This document shows, one piece after another, positions 1 through 10,410 of a stretch of DNA of 64,000 nt. The position numbers were made by a program, and so were the translations under genes. The notes below the pieces were generated by a model. The model saw only the letters and a list, made by a program, of their open reading frames with translations. It made no database searches and was not told where the DNA came from. The stretch's first letter is position 1. Every line of letters begins with the position of its first letter. Location of the stretch: contig OX457036.1 in the NCBI GenBank assembly GCA_949752735.1, positions 92,245,368 through 92,309,367 of the forward strand, in the 5' to 3' direction. This DNA is from Lumbricus terrestris. Its lineage: Eukaryota > Annelida > Clitellata > Crassiclitellata > Lumbricidae.

Positions 1-744
1 TATAACTTGTAGGCTATGGTGTGCATCAAAGCCAGCTACTAAAACGCCAGTTATGTCTGGTGCATCAAAGTAAAATGAAACAGAACAGCAAACATGGGCG
101 GAGTTTATCAGGGACTAGGGGGTAAGCCCCCCAAGAAGACTCAAATTCATTTTTAACCGTGTAAATGGTATCTTTTCCTAGGCTTAGTCCCACAAGAAGG
201 CTTTAGCCCCTCCAAGAGCGGAAACCAAACTCCGCTCATGACAGCAAAATTAATAAACCAGTTCTATTAACACAGTGATTAGCAAAAGTGACAAAGCACA
301 ATCAAGCAACTTATGCTAAAGTTTAAATGTATATAAGCTTAGAAACCCCCCAAATGAATGTTTTTATATCTAGCAATTGGCTGGGGAGTTGTGCGTCAAG
401 CACACAAGGAAAGAAAGAGTAGTAGTGATTTTGTTTGGTGCTAATAGTTGGTGCAAAATGAAATGTGGGTGTTTTATTTCATGCCTGAACTTTGCCACTA
501 GCAAGAGTTAAAAAAGAATTACACAACTAGAAGTAATAATTTACCCTAAGGCTTAAGCTATCCTTTTCAATGCCTGGTTCAGAATTGATTGGGCTTTGCC
601 AACTTGAATTTCTGTATTTCCTAATTTTGTTGTATCTGTGATCCTTATACAAGAATGCTGCAGCAAGCTCACTGCTTGATGTAGATAGGAAGCATTTCCT
701 GATGTTGCAGGTCCCAGGCCACACCACTCACTTTTATTTAATTA
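1..744. other. Gene A intron 1, no recognised content
   Basis: I see no exon here. In particular nothing matches the signal-peptide exon of gene B, so that exon should lie upstream of the window. Short ORFs in this stretch have no recognisable similarity. Confidence 0.5.
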
Positions 745-1581
745 GGGGCCGTCCATAAAGTACGTCACGCTCCAGGGGAGGGAGGGGGTGTAAGAAAGTG
801 TGACAGTTTGTGACAGGGGGAGGCGGGTCAGGCCATGTGTGACGTCACAAATTTATTTAAAAAATTTTTATTTCTAATTTATTTTTTATTTTTTTAGTAA
901 AATTTAATAGCTTTAAAAATAATTTTCAGAAATTTTGTGAAACATTTGAATTAGTTTTATGTCAAAAGAGCATGACATGCGTATCTCCTGAATATGTTGT
1001 TCACAATTCCTCTCGCTAGGAGCGCTAGTAATAATGCTATTGCGAAGCCTTGTTTTATGTAAATTCGGAATTTAATTTTTACATATAATAGTAATTATTA
1101 TAATACAAAATGTTGAGGATTCAGAGGTAATATTTATATAATTTAATCATTATTATCATGTACTTATAAGCAATTACATTACGTCATTCTTTAAAACATA
1201 TGATACAAAGCCATTGTATTATCTAACAAATACCCACTTTTATTTGTCATCATAATTATATTAAAACAAAATTACACCACGCTTTTTAGTTTAATATCCA
1301 CAAGCGGTTCTTAGTACCTAAAATCCGACCCGGCCCGGCCAGTGTGTCTAAAACTCGGGATAAAAGTTGATTTCCCATCACTATCAAAGCGTTTATAGGG
1401 ACACACGTCACTATCAGAGGGATTAGGGATTGTACCCTAGGGTTTAGAGGGTTAGGTCAAACAAATTTGTTCGAAAGTGTGACGTACTTTAGGGGGGGGT
1501 CCGAGATTTGTGACAGTTTGTGACAGGGTGGAGGGGGTTTAAATGGTCAAAAATGGCGTGACGTACTTTATGGACGACCCC
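745..1581. mobile_element. Harbinger-like MITE with 26-bp TIRs
   Basis: The ends are near-perfect inverted repeats: GGGGCCGTCCATAAAGTACG on the left and its complement ending at 1581. They are flanked by TTA on both sides (742-744 and 1582-1584), the 3-bp target duplication typical of PIF/Harbinger. The 837-bp interior has no transposase frame, so it is non-autonomous. Subterminal 'tgacagtttgtgaca' words occur near both ends. Confidence 0.75.
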
Positions 1582-2306
1582 TTAATGTATTAGTGTGTTA
1601 TAATTATTTATTACAATTGCTCTAACTATTTTGCACAATGGATGCTGAATGTCTAAAGTAGTATAATTTTAAATTGCTGATTGCCGAGCACACTCAGCAC
1701 TGAGGGTCAGCCTATTTTTTCAATGATCCATCTCATGAAATAGTATGTGAGAACAGCGACATTACTAAAGTTACACAGCTTAATTTAGCACTCAAGATCC
1801 TGATAAGATACATAAAAATCACTATCTCAGTTGTAGGTGGGAAATTTAAGTCACTGAAGTTTTATATTAACTACATAGGAAAATGAAGAAAGAAATCAAA
1901 CCTCTGCCATTTTAAAATATAAAGCAAGACGAAATGATCTAGTTTTTGGTGATTAGTTATGGGAAAAAAACAAAGTTATTTGTAGTCTGCTGCATTTAAA
2001 TGTTTTGTTTTCTTTCAGCTTAAGTTATGCCTAAGATTAATACGGTAATTAGCTTGCATGTGCACTGGAAATTTGCGACTGACGACCATTGTTTGTTTGA
2101 AGCTACAAAGTTTCATGGTCATACATCAGTTTTGTGGCTCTGTGTGCTGTAAAAAAGTTCAAGCAGTATAAATTCGTCCAAAGCAATCTTTGCACATGAA
2201 CTCATGAAGCTCTGAAACCTGTAGGACATACACTCTGAATTTTATGCCTCAAGCCTGCCCATGTGGCGCCCATTAAATGGGCTCCACATGGACTCTATAC
2301 AGGTCT

Positions 2307-2355
2307 CTTAATGGGCATACTGGTCCTAAATTTTGGGACCAGTATGCCCATTAAG
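2307..2355. repeat. Perfect 20-bp inverted repeat (hairpin)
   Basis: CTTAATGGGCATACTGGTCC at 2307-2326 and its exact complement at 2336-2355 are separated by 9 bases. It lies in intron 1 of gene A about 155 bp before exon 2. Gene B's intron aligns downstream of about 2360 but not across the hairpin. Confidence 0.8.
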
Positions 2356-2511
2356 GGATCTATATAGAGCACATTCTGGTCTCATCTGGTGCCCATGGAA
2401 ATGCTAAATGGACTAAGCGATGATGATGGGTAGTTATGCAATTAAGAGAGCTGTGTCATTTTTATCTATCCTCATGGAAATCAATGCATTTATTGAACAT
2501 TTGTGATTCAG

Positions 2512-2980
2512 ATATTAAGTGAGGATGAAGGACCAGAGTATGTGACAGTTGTTATTGGTATGATATGCAATCAGGCATGTCGGTCACTTGGTTCCTTCTA
2601 TGGATCTGCATGGGTGCCCGTTTTGACGATTGGCTGCAACTCTGATATCCTGTCAAGCGTTATGGAACAAGATGGCTTTCCAGCACTTGGTCGTGTTATG
2701 TCATCTTGGAAAACGCTTGTCGACGTCACAGTCAAGTTGGTAAAGCATTATGACTGGAAACGCATTGCCATCATTGCATCTACCGACAAAGACTGGCTTA
2801 GCATTGCACCTTATCTGAGGGATGAGTTGAAAAAACATGATATAGTCTCTGAAACAAATCACACAGTACTGGACGAGCGAGTAGTTGGCGATTTATCAAA
2901 GAGTTCGAAGGTTTACATTGAAGCTAAGAATGTGTTGGAAGCTCTGACCACTCCAGGAAATACTGTGACACCTTACCACA
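2512..2980 (+). CDS. Gene A exon 2: ANF-receptor ligand-binding region
   Basis: This exon encodes 156 codons of the extracellular ligand-binding domain. The acceptor is ...ttgtgattcag and the donor is CACA|GTAGGT. The donor is fixed by phase: it leaves one base that joins exon 3 to make ATT, while the neighbouring TAG|GTGAAA donor would cause a stop in exon 3. Visible family traits are a cysteine pair in ICNQAC, the WVPVLTIGC strand and VKHYDWKRIAII, typical of periplasmic-binding-protein-like receptors. It is about 84% identical in amino acids to gene B exon 2 (25 differences counted by hand). Confidence 0.93.
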
Positions 2981-4136
2981 GTAGGTGAAAACTTTGTATA
3001 CAGGGTTACATGTTTACCTTATGTATATGCACAGTGGTTCAACATATCATGTTATAAATTTGAAAGATATGAATCTTTCAATTTCATCTGCCGAAATGTA
3101 ATTTTACGAGCAATTTTCTTTTGAATTTTGTAGCAAAGTACTTCAAACATGAAAACAGTCTTTAATATTTTGTGAAGAAACTCTAAGTAGTATGGGTGGA
3201 TTATCTATAATTCTATATAAATAAAGTGAAGATTCTGTCTGTCTGTCTCACCGGGATGCACTTCCAGAGTTTTGAGCTTTTCACTACAAGCATTCACTAC
3301 TGTGAAGCTCTCCGCATGAGACACCCCAACGAGGGTTTGGCGATTCTCTACCACGATGAGGGTCAGGGTGGGGGAGGGCAAAACCTCAAATTTTTCCCTC
3401 GCTAAAACGTAACTATTGATCTGAAACTTTCTACCTAGACAGAGGGCCATCAGAACCACCCGGTGGAGGAGTTGGCGAATCGAATATGAGTGCAAAACTG
3501 ACGAAAAACTCAGTTGCGAGTTGAATTTGACAATATTCATGGCACTGTAGCAGTGAAGTTCATTAAAGCAGTTGCAAATAGTTTACATTTCTATTATCTG
3601 CACATAGTTTTGCACTCATATTAGTGAAAAACTACTTATTACAGCTTTGAATGATTTACAGAATCAGAAAGTCCACCAAAAGTTGTATAAAATACGAGAA
3701 TTTTGCCTTCCTATGTACATCCGTTCCTGAGATAATGACCTCTGGACTAGCCACCAAATTCATACATGTCGCGAGTGCACTGCACCCCCTCTATGTCCGT
3801 CAGCCATAAAATACAGGAACATGGTGATGGGCTTCTAAAAATTTGCATATGATGTACAGACATATCAAACTTCAAAACAGCAAAATTACAGCCAAATCTG
3901 ATATAGGTCAGCAACAAGGTATGTCTCATATTTGATGATTTCACATGGACTGACCCAAAGACGAGTCAAGTCGAGGAGCAACGATCGGCTCTACTTCCAA
4001 GACGATCAAGTCGACGATTTTTCGATCGACTCGCCCTAGCCGAGTTATAATCGACTCGGTCTATCGACTCGATCGACTGCGGGGTCTTATGTGGTAGTAG
4101 GCTAAAATGCCCAACTTTGTGCTGTTTGTTTTGCAG
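2981..4136. other. Gene A intron 2, with a Helitron-like 5' end
   Basis: At about 3209-3250 the sequence TCTATATAAATAAAG followed by a CTGT run resembles the 5' terminus of Helitrons. No matching CTAG hairpin end was found, so this is probably a fragment. The rest, up to the CGATCGACTCG-rich cluster at 3963, is unassigned. Confidence 0.4.
3963..4085. repeat. CGATCGACTCG-rich repeat cluster
   Basis: This CpG-rich stretch contains repeated CGATCGACTCG and TCGACGATTTTTCGATCGAC words and ends in ...GATCGACTGCGGGGT. That end is nearly the same as the right terminus of the large element at 40671-42583. It probably is a truncated copy of that family inside intron 2 of gene A. Confidence 0.65.
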
Positions 4137-4244
4137 TTTTTGTGTTCTTGATGTATGATGTTCAAGTGCTTGCATGTCTTATGGCTGCTCAGGATCTCAA
4201 TTTAATAGCTACCAGAGCATTTATAACGTATGGCTATTCAGTGG
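4137..4244 (+). CDS. Gene A exon 3: ANF-receptor domain
   Basis: The acceptor is ttgttttgcag and the donor is GTGG|GTGAGT. The exon encodes 35 complete codons plus split codons, including DVQVLACLMAAQDL, the helix of the second lobe also found in natriuretic-peptide-type receptors. Gene B exon 3 differs at only two residues (N to G and T to A). Confidence 0.9.
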
Positions 4245-4858
4245 GTGAGTGAATATAGTTTTGCTCCTATATCAATAACTAGGCCTACCAGCCGTGTAGG
4301 CTACTCCCGAATTTAGTGGCATAACTCGTCACTGCTCTGCACCTACAGTAGATGTTTTGCAGCTCAGTTCAGTAATGCATAAAGAGCATGTCTATAAATA
4401 AATAAATCAACCAATCAATCAATCATAGACTGAATCAAAAAATCAATCAGTCAATCGGAATTTGTGTAGCAGAAGTTAACATGCAATGACCCAGAAGAAA
4501 GCATTGATAACGAATGAATTTGCTAGTATTTCACGGAATTTGCTTTGAGTATTGTGCTACTCGCTATTTTGTATGGTCATTTCATCTGAGTAGGTGTTTT
4601 AATAAAAAATCAGACAAAATATGACAACTTACTGTTAACTACTATTGAAATCGAGTGTAAAAATTTGCTGCCATTTGTTGTACAATTAGTGCTTGGCAGA
4701 CTTTGACATTATTTCGGTCAGGTTAGGAATGTGCTAGTAATTAGGCCTTGAGGAAATGTAATGTATTTCTGAGCAATTTCTCAGAACTGCATACAAGCAT
4801 AACATAAGGTCAAATTGTTGGAAAAGATTTTGATGTGTTTTATCATTTTGTTTGAGAG
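4245..4858. other. Gene A intron 3
   Basis: This intron aligns with gene B intron 3 over most of its length, including AATC-rich simple sequence at about 4398-4460. No separate element was recognised. Confidence 0.5.
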
Positions 4859-5022
4859 ATAGTGACGCTTCATTTTGGCCGGATCGGAAAGATGATGTAA
4901 TTATGGCCCAGGAAGGTCTCATCTCGATTAACGTCAGACGACCGCTGGAACATTGGAAAAAGTTTGAATCAGATTTCACGGACAAGTATAGAGGAAATGC
5001 AAAAAAATATGGTGAAACAGAG
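4859..5022 (+). CDS. Gene A exon 4: ANF-receptor domain
   Basis: The acceptor is gtttgagag|AT; the split codon from exon 3 (G) gives Asp. The exon reads DSDASFWPDRKDDV... to GETE. The donor GAG|GTGCAT is weak but identical in both paralogues and needed for phase 0 into exon 5. There are ten amino-acid differences but only one silent difference from gene B exon 4. Confidence 0.88.
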
Positions 5023-5142
5023 GTGCATGTTTATCTAATCTTTGTCTTAAATGAACCAATGTTACATGCCCGTTTCTTATCACGTGTTGTCAAATCCATT
5101 AGCTCTGAATTGACACAGTGCGGCAAATCGCGGCAAATGTAA

Positions 5143-6010
5143 TCTATATAAATAAAAATGTAAAAGTTTGTGTCTAATCAAGGAACTCGGAAACTTCTAG
5201 ACCGATTCTTTTGAAATTTTTTGCAAAACCTTCCATTCGAATACGAGCGGGTTTGTATAATGCTTTTTGTGAAAAAGCGCAATCTTTTCGACGAAAAAAC
5301 CCTTTGCATTCGAGTCGTCACTTTTCACCCGACGTTGCTTTAGAATGTTATCCGCACGTTCTTTTGTAGCGCATATATGTAACTAGCTGTTGGTTTGTTC
5401 AAAATCAAGGAACTCGGTAAATTCTTCACCGATTGCTTTCAAATTTTCACACAACGTTTCCATTCGAATTCGAGCGCCCGGGCTTTTATATGCTTTTTTG
5501 AAAAGAGCGCAATCTTTTTATCATAACTTTCCATTCGATTCGAGCGATATCGATTTGAATTTTCAAACGTCGTTGCTTTCGAATGCGACCGTGTTTTTAT
5601 AGCGCATATATTGGCCTGTACCTAGCTGTTGGTTTGTGCAAAATCAAGGATCTCGGTAAGTTCCCCACTGATTGCGTTCAAATTTTCACACAACGTTCCA
5701 TTCGAATTCGAACTCCATGGCTTTTAGATGCTTTTTTGAAAAAAGATGGGAGGAAATGGGAGGAGGGAGGGAGGCAGGGGAAGGGGAGGTGAGGTGAGGA
5801 GGGGGAAGGCAAGGGGATGGGGAGGGGAGGGGAGGAGGAGGGGAGGAGGAGGGAAGGGGTAGGAGGAGGGGAAGGTGAGGGGAGAGGGAAGGGGAGAGGG
5901 AGGTGAGGGAGGGGAATGGAGGTAGGGAGGGAGGCAGGGGAAGGGAGGTAGGTAGGGGGCGTGGGAGAGTCTTTTCATCCATATCAACGCGTGGCCGCTG
6001 GTACAGCTAG
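5143..6010. mobile_element. Helitron-like non-autonomous element
   Basis: The element starts TCTATATAAATAAAAATG and ends GGTACAGCTAG, inserted between A (5142) and T (6011) as Helitrons do. Gene B has no such insert at the matching site near 58290. The interior holds two diverged copies of a roughly 250-bp unit and a 220-bp polypurine tract. No Rep/helicase frame is present. Confidence 0.7.
5745..5965 (+). repeat. Polypurine (G/A) tract, about 220 bp
   Basis: The + strand is almost only G and A with many GGGG and GGGAGG runs and very few pyrimidines. Such tracts can form triplex or G-quadruplex DNA. It lies inside the Helitron-like element, so it is mobile-element cargo. Long proline/serine/leucine frames on the other strand are by-products of the composition. 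Confidence 0.85.
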
Positions 6011-6064
6011 TAATAGTAATAATAATAACATTAAAAACAATAAATATAATCTAGTGTCGTCACC

Positions 6065-6600
6065 ACCTTTGTGCATTCTTTCATTACAGTTCGCCTTGAC
6101 TATTACTTGTCACTCTAATGTTGCCTCCCATCCATTCGAATATCGAATAGTGTGGTTGGCATGAATCTTACGCTCTCCAGAGCGTCTAATTAGACAAATT
6201 CCTACTTCTTATCCGGCCGCACATTGAGTGTAGGATTTCTGCTGTGGTTCGGCAATGTCGGCATGGTGATGCCCCAGACTACCTGCTAGAGTTCTCTGGT
6301 CCTCGGGTAGGCCTATCCAAGACCACCGACCATCCATTCTGCCCAAGGGTGTGCTTTTGGTTGCATTCGCATGAACTGCAACTATGCAGAATCGAGCCTT
6401 TCCGTCGTGGTCCCAATAGTCTGATATGGGTTTCTACAGGGGCTTCGTCTGCTTTCTGAGGCTCTCACTGGAGCAATTCTATTCAACTCAGAACTGTGTT
6501 TTTTCCGTGCTAGTGTGTGGAGAGCTTCTGAGTAGTTTCATTGAAGAGTCACTATAGCAATTCTTGAACGAACGAATGATTATAATTACAATCTGTATGG
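6065..6600 (+). mobile_element. Decayed CR1/L2-like LINE 3' fragment
   Basis: Broken frames read like the carboxy-terminal region of LINE reverse transcriptases (for example LDY..S near the start, then RLIGQIPT and YRISAV..RCRHGDAPDYL further on). A TTATAATTACAA tail follows. The same fragment is present in gene B at 58345-58870, so it predates the duplication. Confidence 0.6.
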
Positions 6601-6639
6601 TCCCATAAGGCAGTCATGCCTTCCATGTTAATATGGCAC

Positions 6640-6955
6640 CTCATACTGCTGCTAGTTGTTCTCATACAACTAGCAGCAGGGTTTGTCGTAGAAAAGGGGT
6701 CCTGATTCGAAGGAGTTAACTGATTCCGCCGCTTACGGACAGGAGGAAGACCGTTGCTGCATCTGGGACCGGTCACTGAGAAGGTCCGATCACTGAAGCG
6801 GGTTCTCATCCGCCGAACACGAAGCTTTTCTTGAACGACCTCCCGATAGATACTCGGGCATGTTGCATGAGTTGGGTTGCACAAACGAGACCGTTGCTGC
6901 AAGTTGCCATTTATATTTTCCCACGGATCACTGAGCCTATTTTCAAGAAAGTTAA
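6640..6955 (-). mobile_element. LINE reverse-transcriptase C-terminal fragment
   Basis: On the minus strand a broken frame reads RVRRMRTRFSDRTFSVTGP, matching the common LINE end motif 'RTR..RAFSVAGP..WN.LP'. A parallel copy occurs in gene B at 58925-59215, so the insertion predates the duplication. Confidence 0.6.
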
Positions 6956-6957
6956 AT

Positions 6958-7138
6958 TAGCTCAGAGGCGCTCCCGACTACAGAGCGGACACTGCATCGG
7001 AGTTTCACGCCGAAGCGCTGAGCAATTGCGAGTGAAGGACTTACCCAAGGTCCCTACGCGGTGACTTGAGGTGGATTCGAACCTGCAACCCATCGGCTGC
7101 AAGGCGGCGAACGTACCCACTACACCACCGCGCCCCAC
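6958..7138 (-). mobile_element. tRNA-derived SINE (GGGGCGCGGTGGTGTAG head)
   Basis: Read on the minus strand it begins GGGGCGCGGTGGTGTAGTGG (box A region) followed by GGTTCGAATCC (box B), then a body ending GGGAGCGCCTCTGAG. It is the same family as the copies at 30860-31062, 32797-33040 and 40030-40272. It is absent from the matching position in gene B, so it was probably inserted after the duplication. Confidence 0.75.
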
Positions 7139-7282
7139 CATGTGCTGATTAAGTTCCTGTAGATTGGTCAAGGTCAGTCATGCATACTGGAAACAAGACC
7201 ATTGTACGCACAGAGCAGAGTAGGGTCAGATATGGCCTTGCTTTTGACTTTTTGACTCAATATGGACAATCTAGGTGCTTTA

Positions 7283-7577
7283 GTAAGTAAGTAAGTAAAG
7301 TCATCCGACGGCCGAAGGCCCGTTGGTGAGGCGCTCATCTTCTTTTCTTGGCCATTGAGCCGGCAATGGACGAATCCCAAGGTCCTGGGCACACAGGGTC
7401 GGTGTAGCCTATCACAGGACTTGCCGTTTACTTCCTAGCTTACTCCTGTACCAAATCATACTGCTTGGTGAGAGAGGCACGTGTGCGTAAACAACTTGCC
7501 CAAGGTCGTTACCCGGATTTGAAACCGCAACCGCCCGCTCCGTCAGCGAGCGCGTTACCGATCAGCCACCAGGTCGC
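7283..7577 (-). mobile_element. tRNA-derived SINE with (TTAC)n tail and 12-bp TSD
   Basis: Exact direct repeats CTAGGTGCTTTA (7271-7282 and 7578-7589) flank the element. On the minus strand it starts with a tRNA-like head (TGGCTGATCGG box A; GGTTTCAAATCC box B) and ends in (TTAC)n. Gene B lacks this SINE at the matching site and instead has a Helitron within a few bases of the same point. Confidence 0.85.
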
Positions 7578-7811
7578 CTAGGTGCTTTAAATCTGTCTAA
7601 AGCGGTGTTGGAAGACTCTATGATTGCAGTTTTTGGGTATAGCGACTGCAGCCTATAAAGGAGGATGGCAATCGGGCCTACTAATCATCTGCATTATATA
7701 TGACATCGTTGACTCATCTTCTAATAGACATTTTGACACCCCGCCCACTCTAAAGACCGTCTCAATACCCGTGGATTTAGTCTGTATACTACTTGGCACC
7801 TTTGTTTGTAG

Positions 7812-7956
7812 CCAGAATTAAACGTCTATGCAGGGTTGTTGCACGATGCCCTACTATTCTGGGCTTATGCTGCCAGTGAATCCATAAAGGCCAACAGAGT
7901 GAATGGGTTCGTGAAAGAAGAAATTCCAGATTTTTTTGAAAAGGCAAACTTTACAG
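7812..7956 (+). CDS. Gene A exon 5: ANF-receptor domain
   Basis: The acceptor is ctttgtttgtag and the donor is ACAG|GTAGGC. The exon reads PELNVYAGLLHDALLFWAY..., matching the 'YAGYLHDALLLYA' helix of receptor guanylyl cyclases, and ends with a possible N-glycosylation site (NFT). The acceptor was chosen because only it keeps phase 0 from exon 4. Five residues differ from gene B. Confidence 0.9.
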
Positions 7957-8431
7957 GTAGGCTTAAATGTCAATTAGTGACTTATAATAATATAAAAATT
8001 TATATTATAAATTATTATTAATTATAATTATATAAAACAGCATGTGTAATATTCTTTGCGTTTTCATTCAGTTGCGGCTCTGGATTTAATTGCACCAATG
8101 GACGAAAAGGAAATTAGAGAAAATAATTACAGACAGGAAATAGATCAAATTAATAAGGTTACATAAAATTAAAAAGTGGAAGATGCGTGAAAATAAGCGA
8201 GGAAACGGGATTTTTGGAGAAATTTATAAAACAAAAATAGTTTTGCAACTATGAATTTTTTGGATGCATTTCTACTGCACTGTTAAGAGGTTCTTAGAGA
8301 TTTACTGCAGAGATGTGTAAAAGTTTTGATACCGGTACATCGGCCTACATGAATACAGATAAAAAATTAAATATTAAGACTAATACTTTTTAAATGTCTT
8401 GCATGTGCGATGAAACCTTTAATGTTTGCAG
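7957..8431. other. Gene A intron 5
   Basis: This AT-rich intron aligns with gene B intron 5 apart from the MITE inserted in gene B. No feature was recognised. Confidence 0.5.
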
Positions 8432-8662
8432 GTGCAACAGGGTTTGTTAACATTTCTAAGTATGGAGACCGATTCTGTGATTATGCAGTTGAAATGGTAC
8501 AAAAACAGAAGTATGTTCGTATGTTTGACTATTTTTTTGAAAATGAGACGCTTAAGCCAACGGATGTTACCGTTGCGTGGCCTGGAGAGTTAACGAAGGT
8601 TCCACCTAGTGAGCCATGTGAATTAACAGACACTTGTGACAAAGAGGACACAAATATGATCA
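8432..8662 (+). CDS. Gene A exon 6: membrane-proximal ectodomain
   Basis: The acceptor is aatgtttgcag and the donor is ATCA|GTGAGT. The exon reads GATGFVNISKYGDRFCDYA..., the conserved segment of the ligand-binding fold in which a glycine-rich turn precedes GDR..DY. It ends with the juxtamembrane cysteine pair CELTDTC. Fifteen residues differ from gene B exon 6, with only four silent codon changes. Confidence 0.92.
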
Positions 8663-9029
8663 GTGAGTAGGCTATTGCTGTTTGTTATCTCTGCCTCAAA
8701 GTGTGTCTCTGCCTATTGGTTATTTTGGGTCGTCTATACCATATTGTAAATTCAATGTTGTTGAATTTTACATTTGGTTCTGATTTGAAATATTGACTTT
8801 AGAAATACTAAGTTGTATTGTGTACTTTAAATCAGGGAATAGTTGAAACATTGTTTTTTTATTTAGCGCTTGGCAATAAGTGACTTAGAGAAATAGGTGA
8901 TGTATCTTCTGTGTGTTATATCTGCCTCAAAGTGTGTCTCTGCATATTGGTTATTTTGGGCCGTCTATACCATGCAGATTGTAATTTCAATGTTGTTGAA
9001 TTTTACATTTGGTTCTGTGTCATGTTTAA

Positions 9030-9262
9030 ATGAAGGATGATATTGTATTGCATTAAAACATTTATAAAGCGACTCTACTTGGGTGAACGGTTCATAGGCG
9101 CTGCAATTGCACATTGGCATGGAGAAGAAATAGGTTTGAGAAACGAAATTGAAGAGACGGCTAGAATTTGAGATCGAGTAGATGCATGGGGACGGCGTGT
9201 TCGAAAGAGAGAGATCATCTGAGGTAGAGGACCGGGACTGACACATAGCTGTTCTGGTGTGA
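9030..9262 (-). mobile_element. LINE 3' fragment
   Basis: A tail-like 'aaaacatttataaagcgact' stretch followed by minus-strand LINE-type sequence. Gene B carries the same fragment at 62470-62705, so it predates the duplication. No intact frame remains. Confidence 0.5.
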
Positions 9263-9274
9263 GGAACTAGAAGA

Positions 9275-9695
9275 CAGTGGCGTAACTACGGGGGGGGGCA
9301 TGGGGGGGCAGCCGCCCCCCCAAATGAAAGGGCTGCCCCCCAGCTGCCCCCCCAATCCCTGCGTTTGTTTTACTTTTACGAGTAATAAAGAATTAAAGAA
9401 TGTTATATAATTTCTGACTTATTTTATTTTTTATACAACTTCTTGTACAATTTCTTTTAGGGTGGGTGATGGGAAAGTGGGACAGGCCACTATAGTGCAC
9501 TGTGGGACAGACAAGCTAGTAAGGCTTGCATGCGTATTATGTCCAATACTGTAATACATCCAAAATCTAAAAATACATAGTCTATGGCAATATACGGATG
9601 CCGATGCACGCTTTAATTGCCAACGTTAGCCACCCCATCATTTTAAGCTGCCACCCCACTGCCCCCCCATGAAAAAATAACTGGCTACGCCACTG
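9275..9695. mobile_element. hAT-type MITE, 8-bp TSD, absent from gene B
   Basis: The termini are CAGTGGCGTAACTA and CTGGCTACGCCACTG. The flanking 8-bp duplications are CTAGAAGA (9267-9274) and CTAGAGGA (9696-9703). Gene B keeps the uninterrupted site ('aactagaagatcaaat' at about 62702), which proves insertion in gene A after duplication. Subterminal regions are rich in G or C runs. Confidence 0.88.
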
Positions 9696-9857
9696 CTAGA
9701 GGATCAAAATCATTATATATATATGCATGCATTATATTATATTATATCATAGCAGGAATTTTAAATTCATTGCACTGGACTAGCAACAACCAACAACTAG
9801 ACTGAATATTTTATGCTGATAGATCATAATGAGCACTTTGTTTGCTTGACTTTACAG

Positions 9858-9927
9858 TTTGGGTTTCTGTAAGTGTCTGCATTGGTGTTTTCCTATTCAC
9901 GGCTGTTCTTTGTCTTGTTTTGTTCAG
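9858..9927 (+). CDS. Gene A exon 7: transmembrane helix
   Basis: The acceptor is gactttacag and the donor is CAG|GTAAGG. It encodes IWVSVSVCIGVFLFTAVLCL plus VLFR, one hydrophobic helix ended by an arginine, as expected for the single membrane span of a receptor guanylyl cyclase. It differs from gene B at two residues (C to S, I to V). Confidence 0.93.
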
Positions 9928-10260
9928 GTAAGGGGATGTTTTTGCATCGAAATTTGACCCTTTATTTGTATTGAGCTTTATTGCATAACTTATGCATGAT
10001 TGCCTATTGTTTGCAAATTAATTTGCTCAGAGATTTCTGTAGATAATGTCCGTTTATTCAATTTAAGAGACAAACCGCAGTATGCCTCAAAAAACATGAA
10101 ATCAGAACATAATTGAAAACTTGTAAGGCGTCACTGTAGGACAAAAGCTCATCGGAAGTGCACCTCCTCTTTACTTCCAGTATTAAAATATCGTATAGGC
10201 TATATAGCTAATCACTTTGTCATCCAATTAAAATATTGCGAGGATGACGCTTGGCTAAAT

Positions 10261-10314
10261 GTTGCTCTGTCACACACTGATCAGTCCAGACTGATCAGTG
10301 TGTGACAGAGCAAC
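10261..10314. repeat. Perfect 25-bp palindrome with 4-base loop
   Basis: The left arm (10261-10285) and right arm (10290-10314) are exact complements around the loop CCAG. The arms contain TGATCA and GTGTGTGACAGAGC. It lies in intron 7 of gene A. A transcript would form a strong hairpin. Confidence 0.9.
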
Positions 10315-10410
10315 AGACACTCTGAATGCGAAAACCGGTTGGTAGAACCTATCACCATCGGAGCGGAAACATTAGACAAGCATGCCTAAGTTATGTAATA
10401 AAGCTCAATC

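Noticed and set aside
2981..2990. Donor TAG|GTGAAA for exon 2
   Set aside because: It looks like a fair donor but puts exon 3 into a frame with an immediate stop in both genes; CACA|GTAGGT keeps the frame.
5686..5987. Pro/Ser/Leu-rich minus-strand ORFs
   Set aside because: They are by-products of the polypurine tract inside a Helitron-like element.
7040..7138. tRNA gene on the minus strand
   Set aside because: Box A and B are present, but the same head recurs with a common body at several places, so it is a SINE.
8070..8160. Possible extra exon 'ttgcggctctggattt...' between exons 5 and 6
   Set aside because: Exons 5 and 6 already join in phase, the candidate is frame-broken in gene B, and it adds nothing found in the family.
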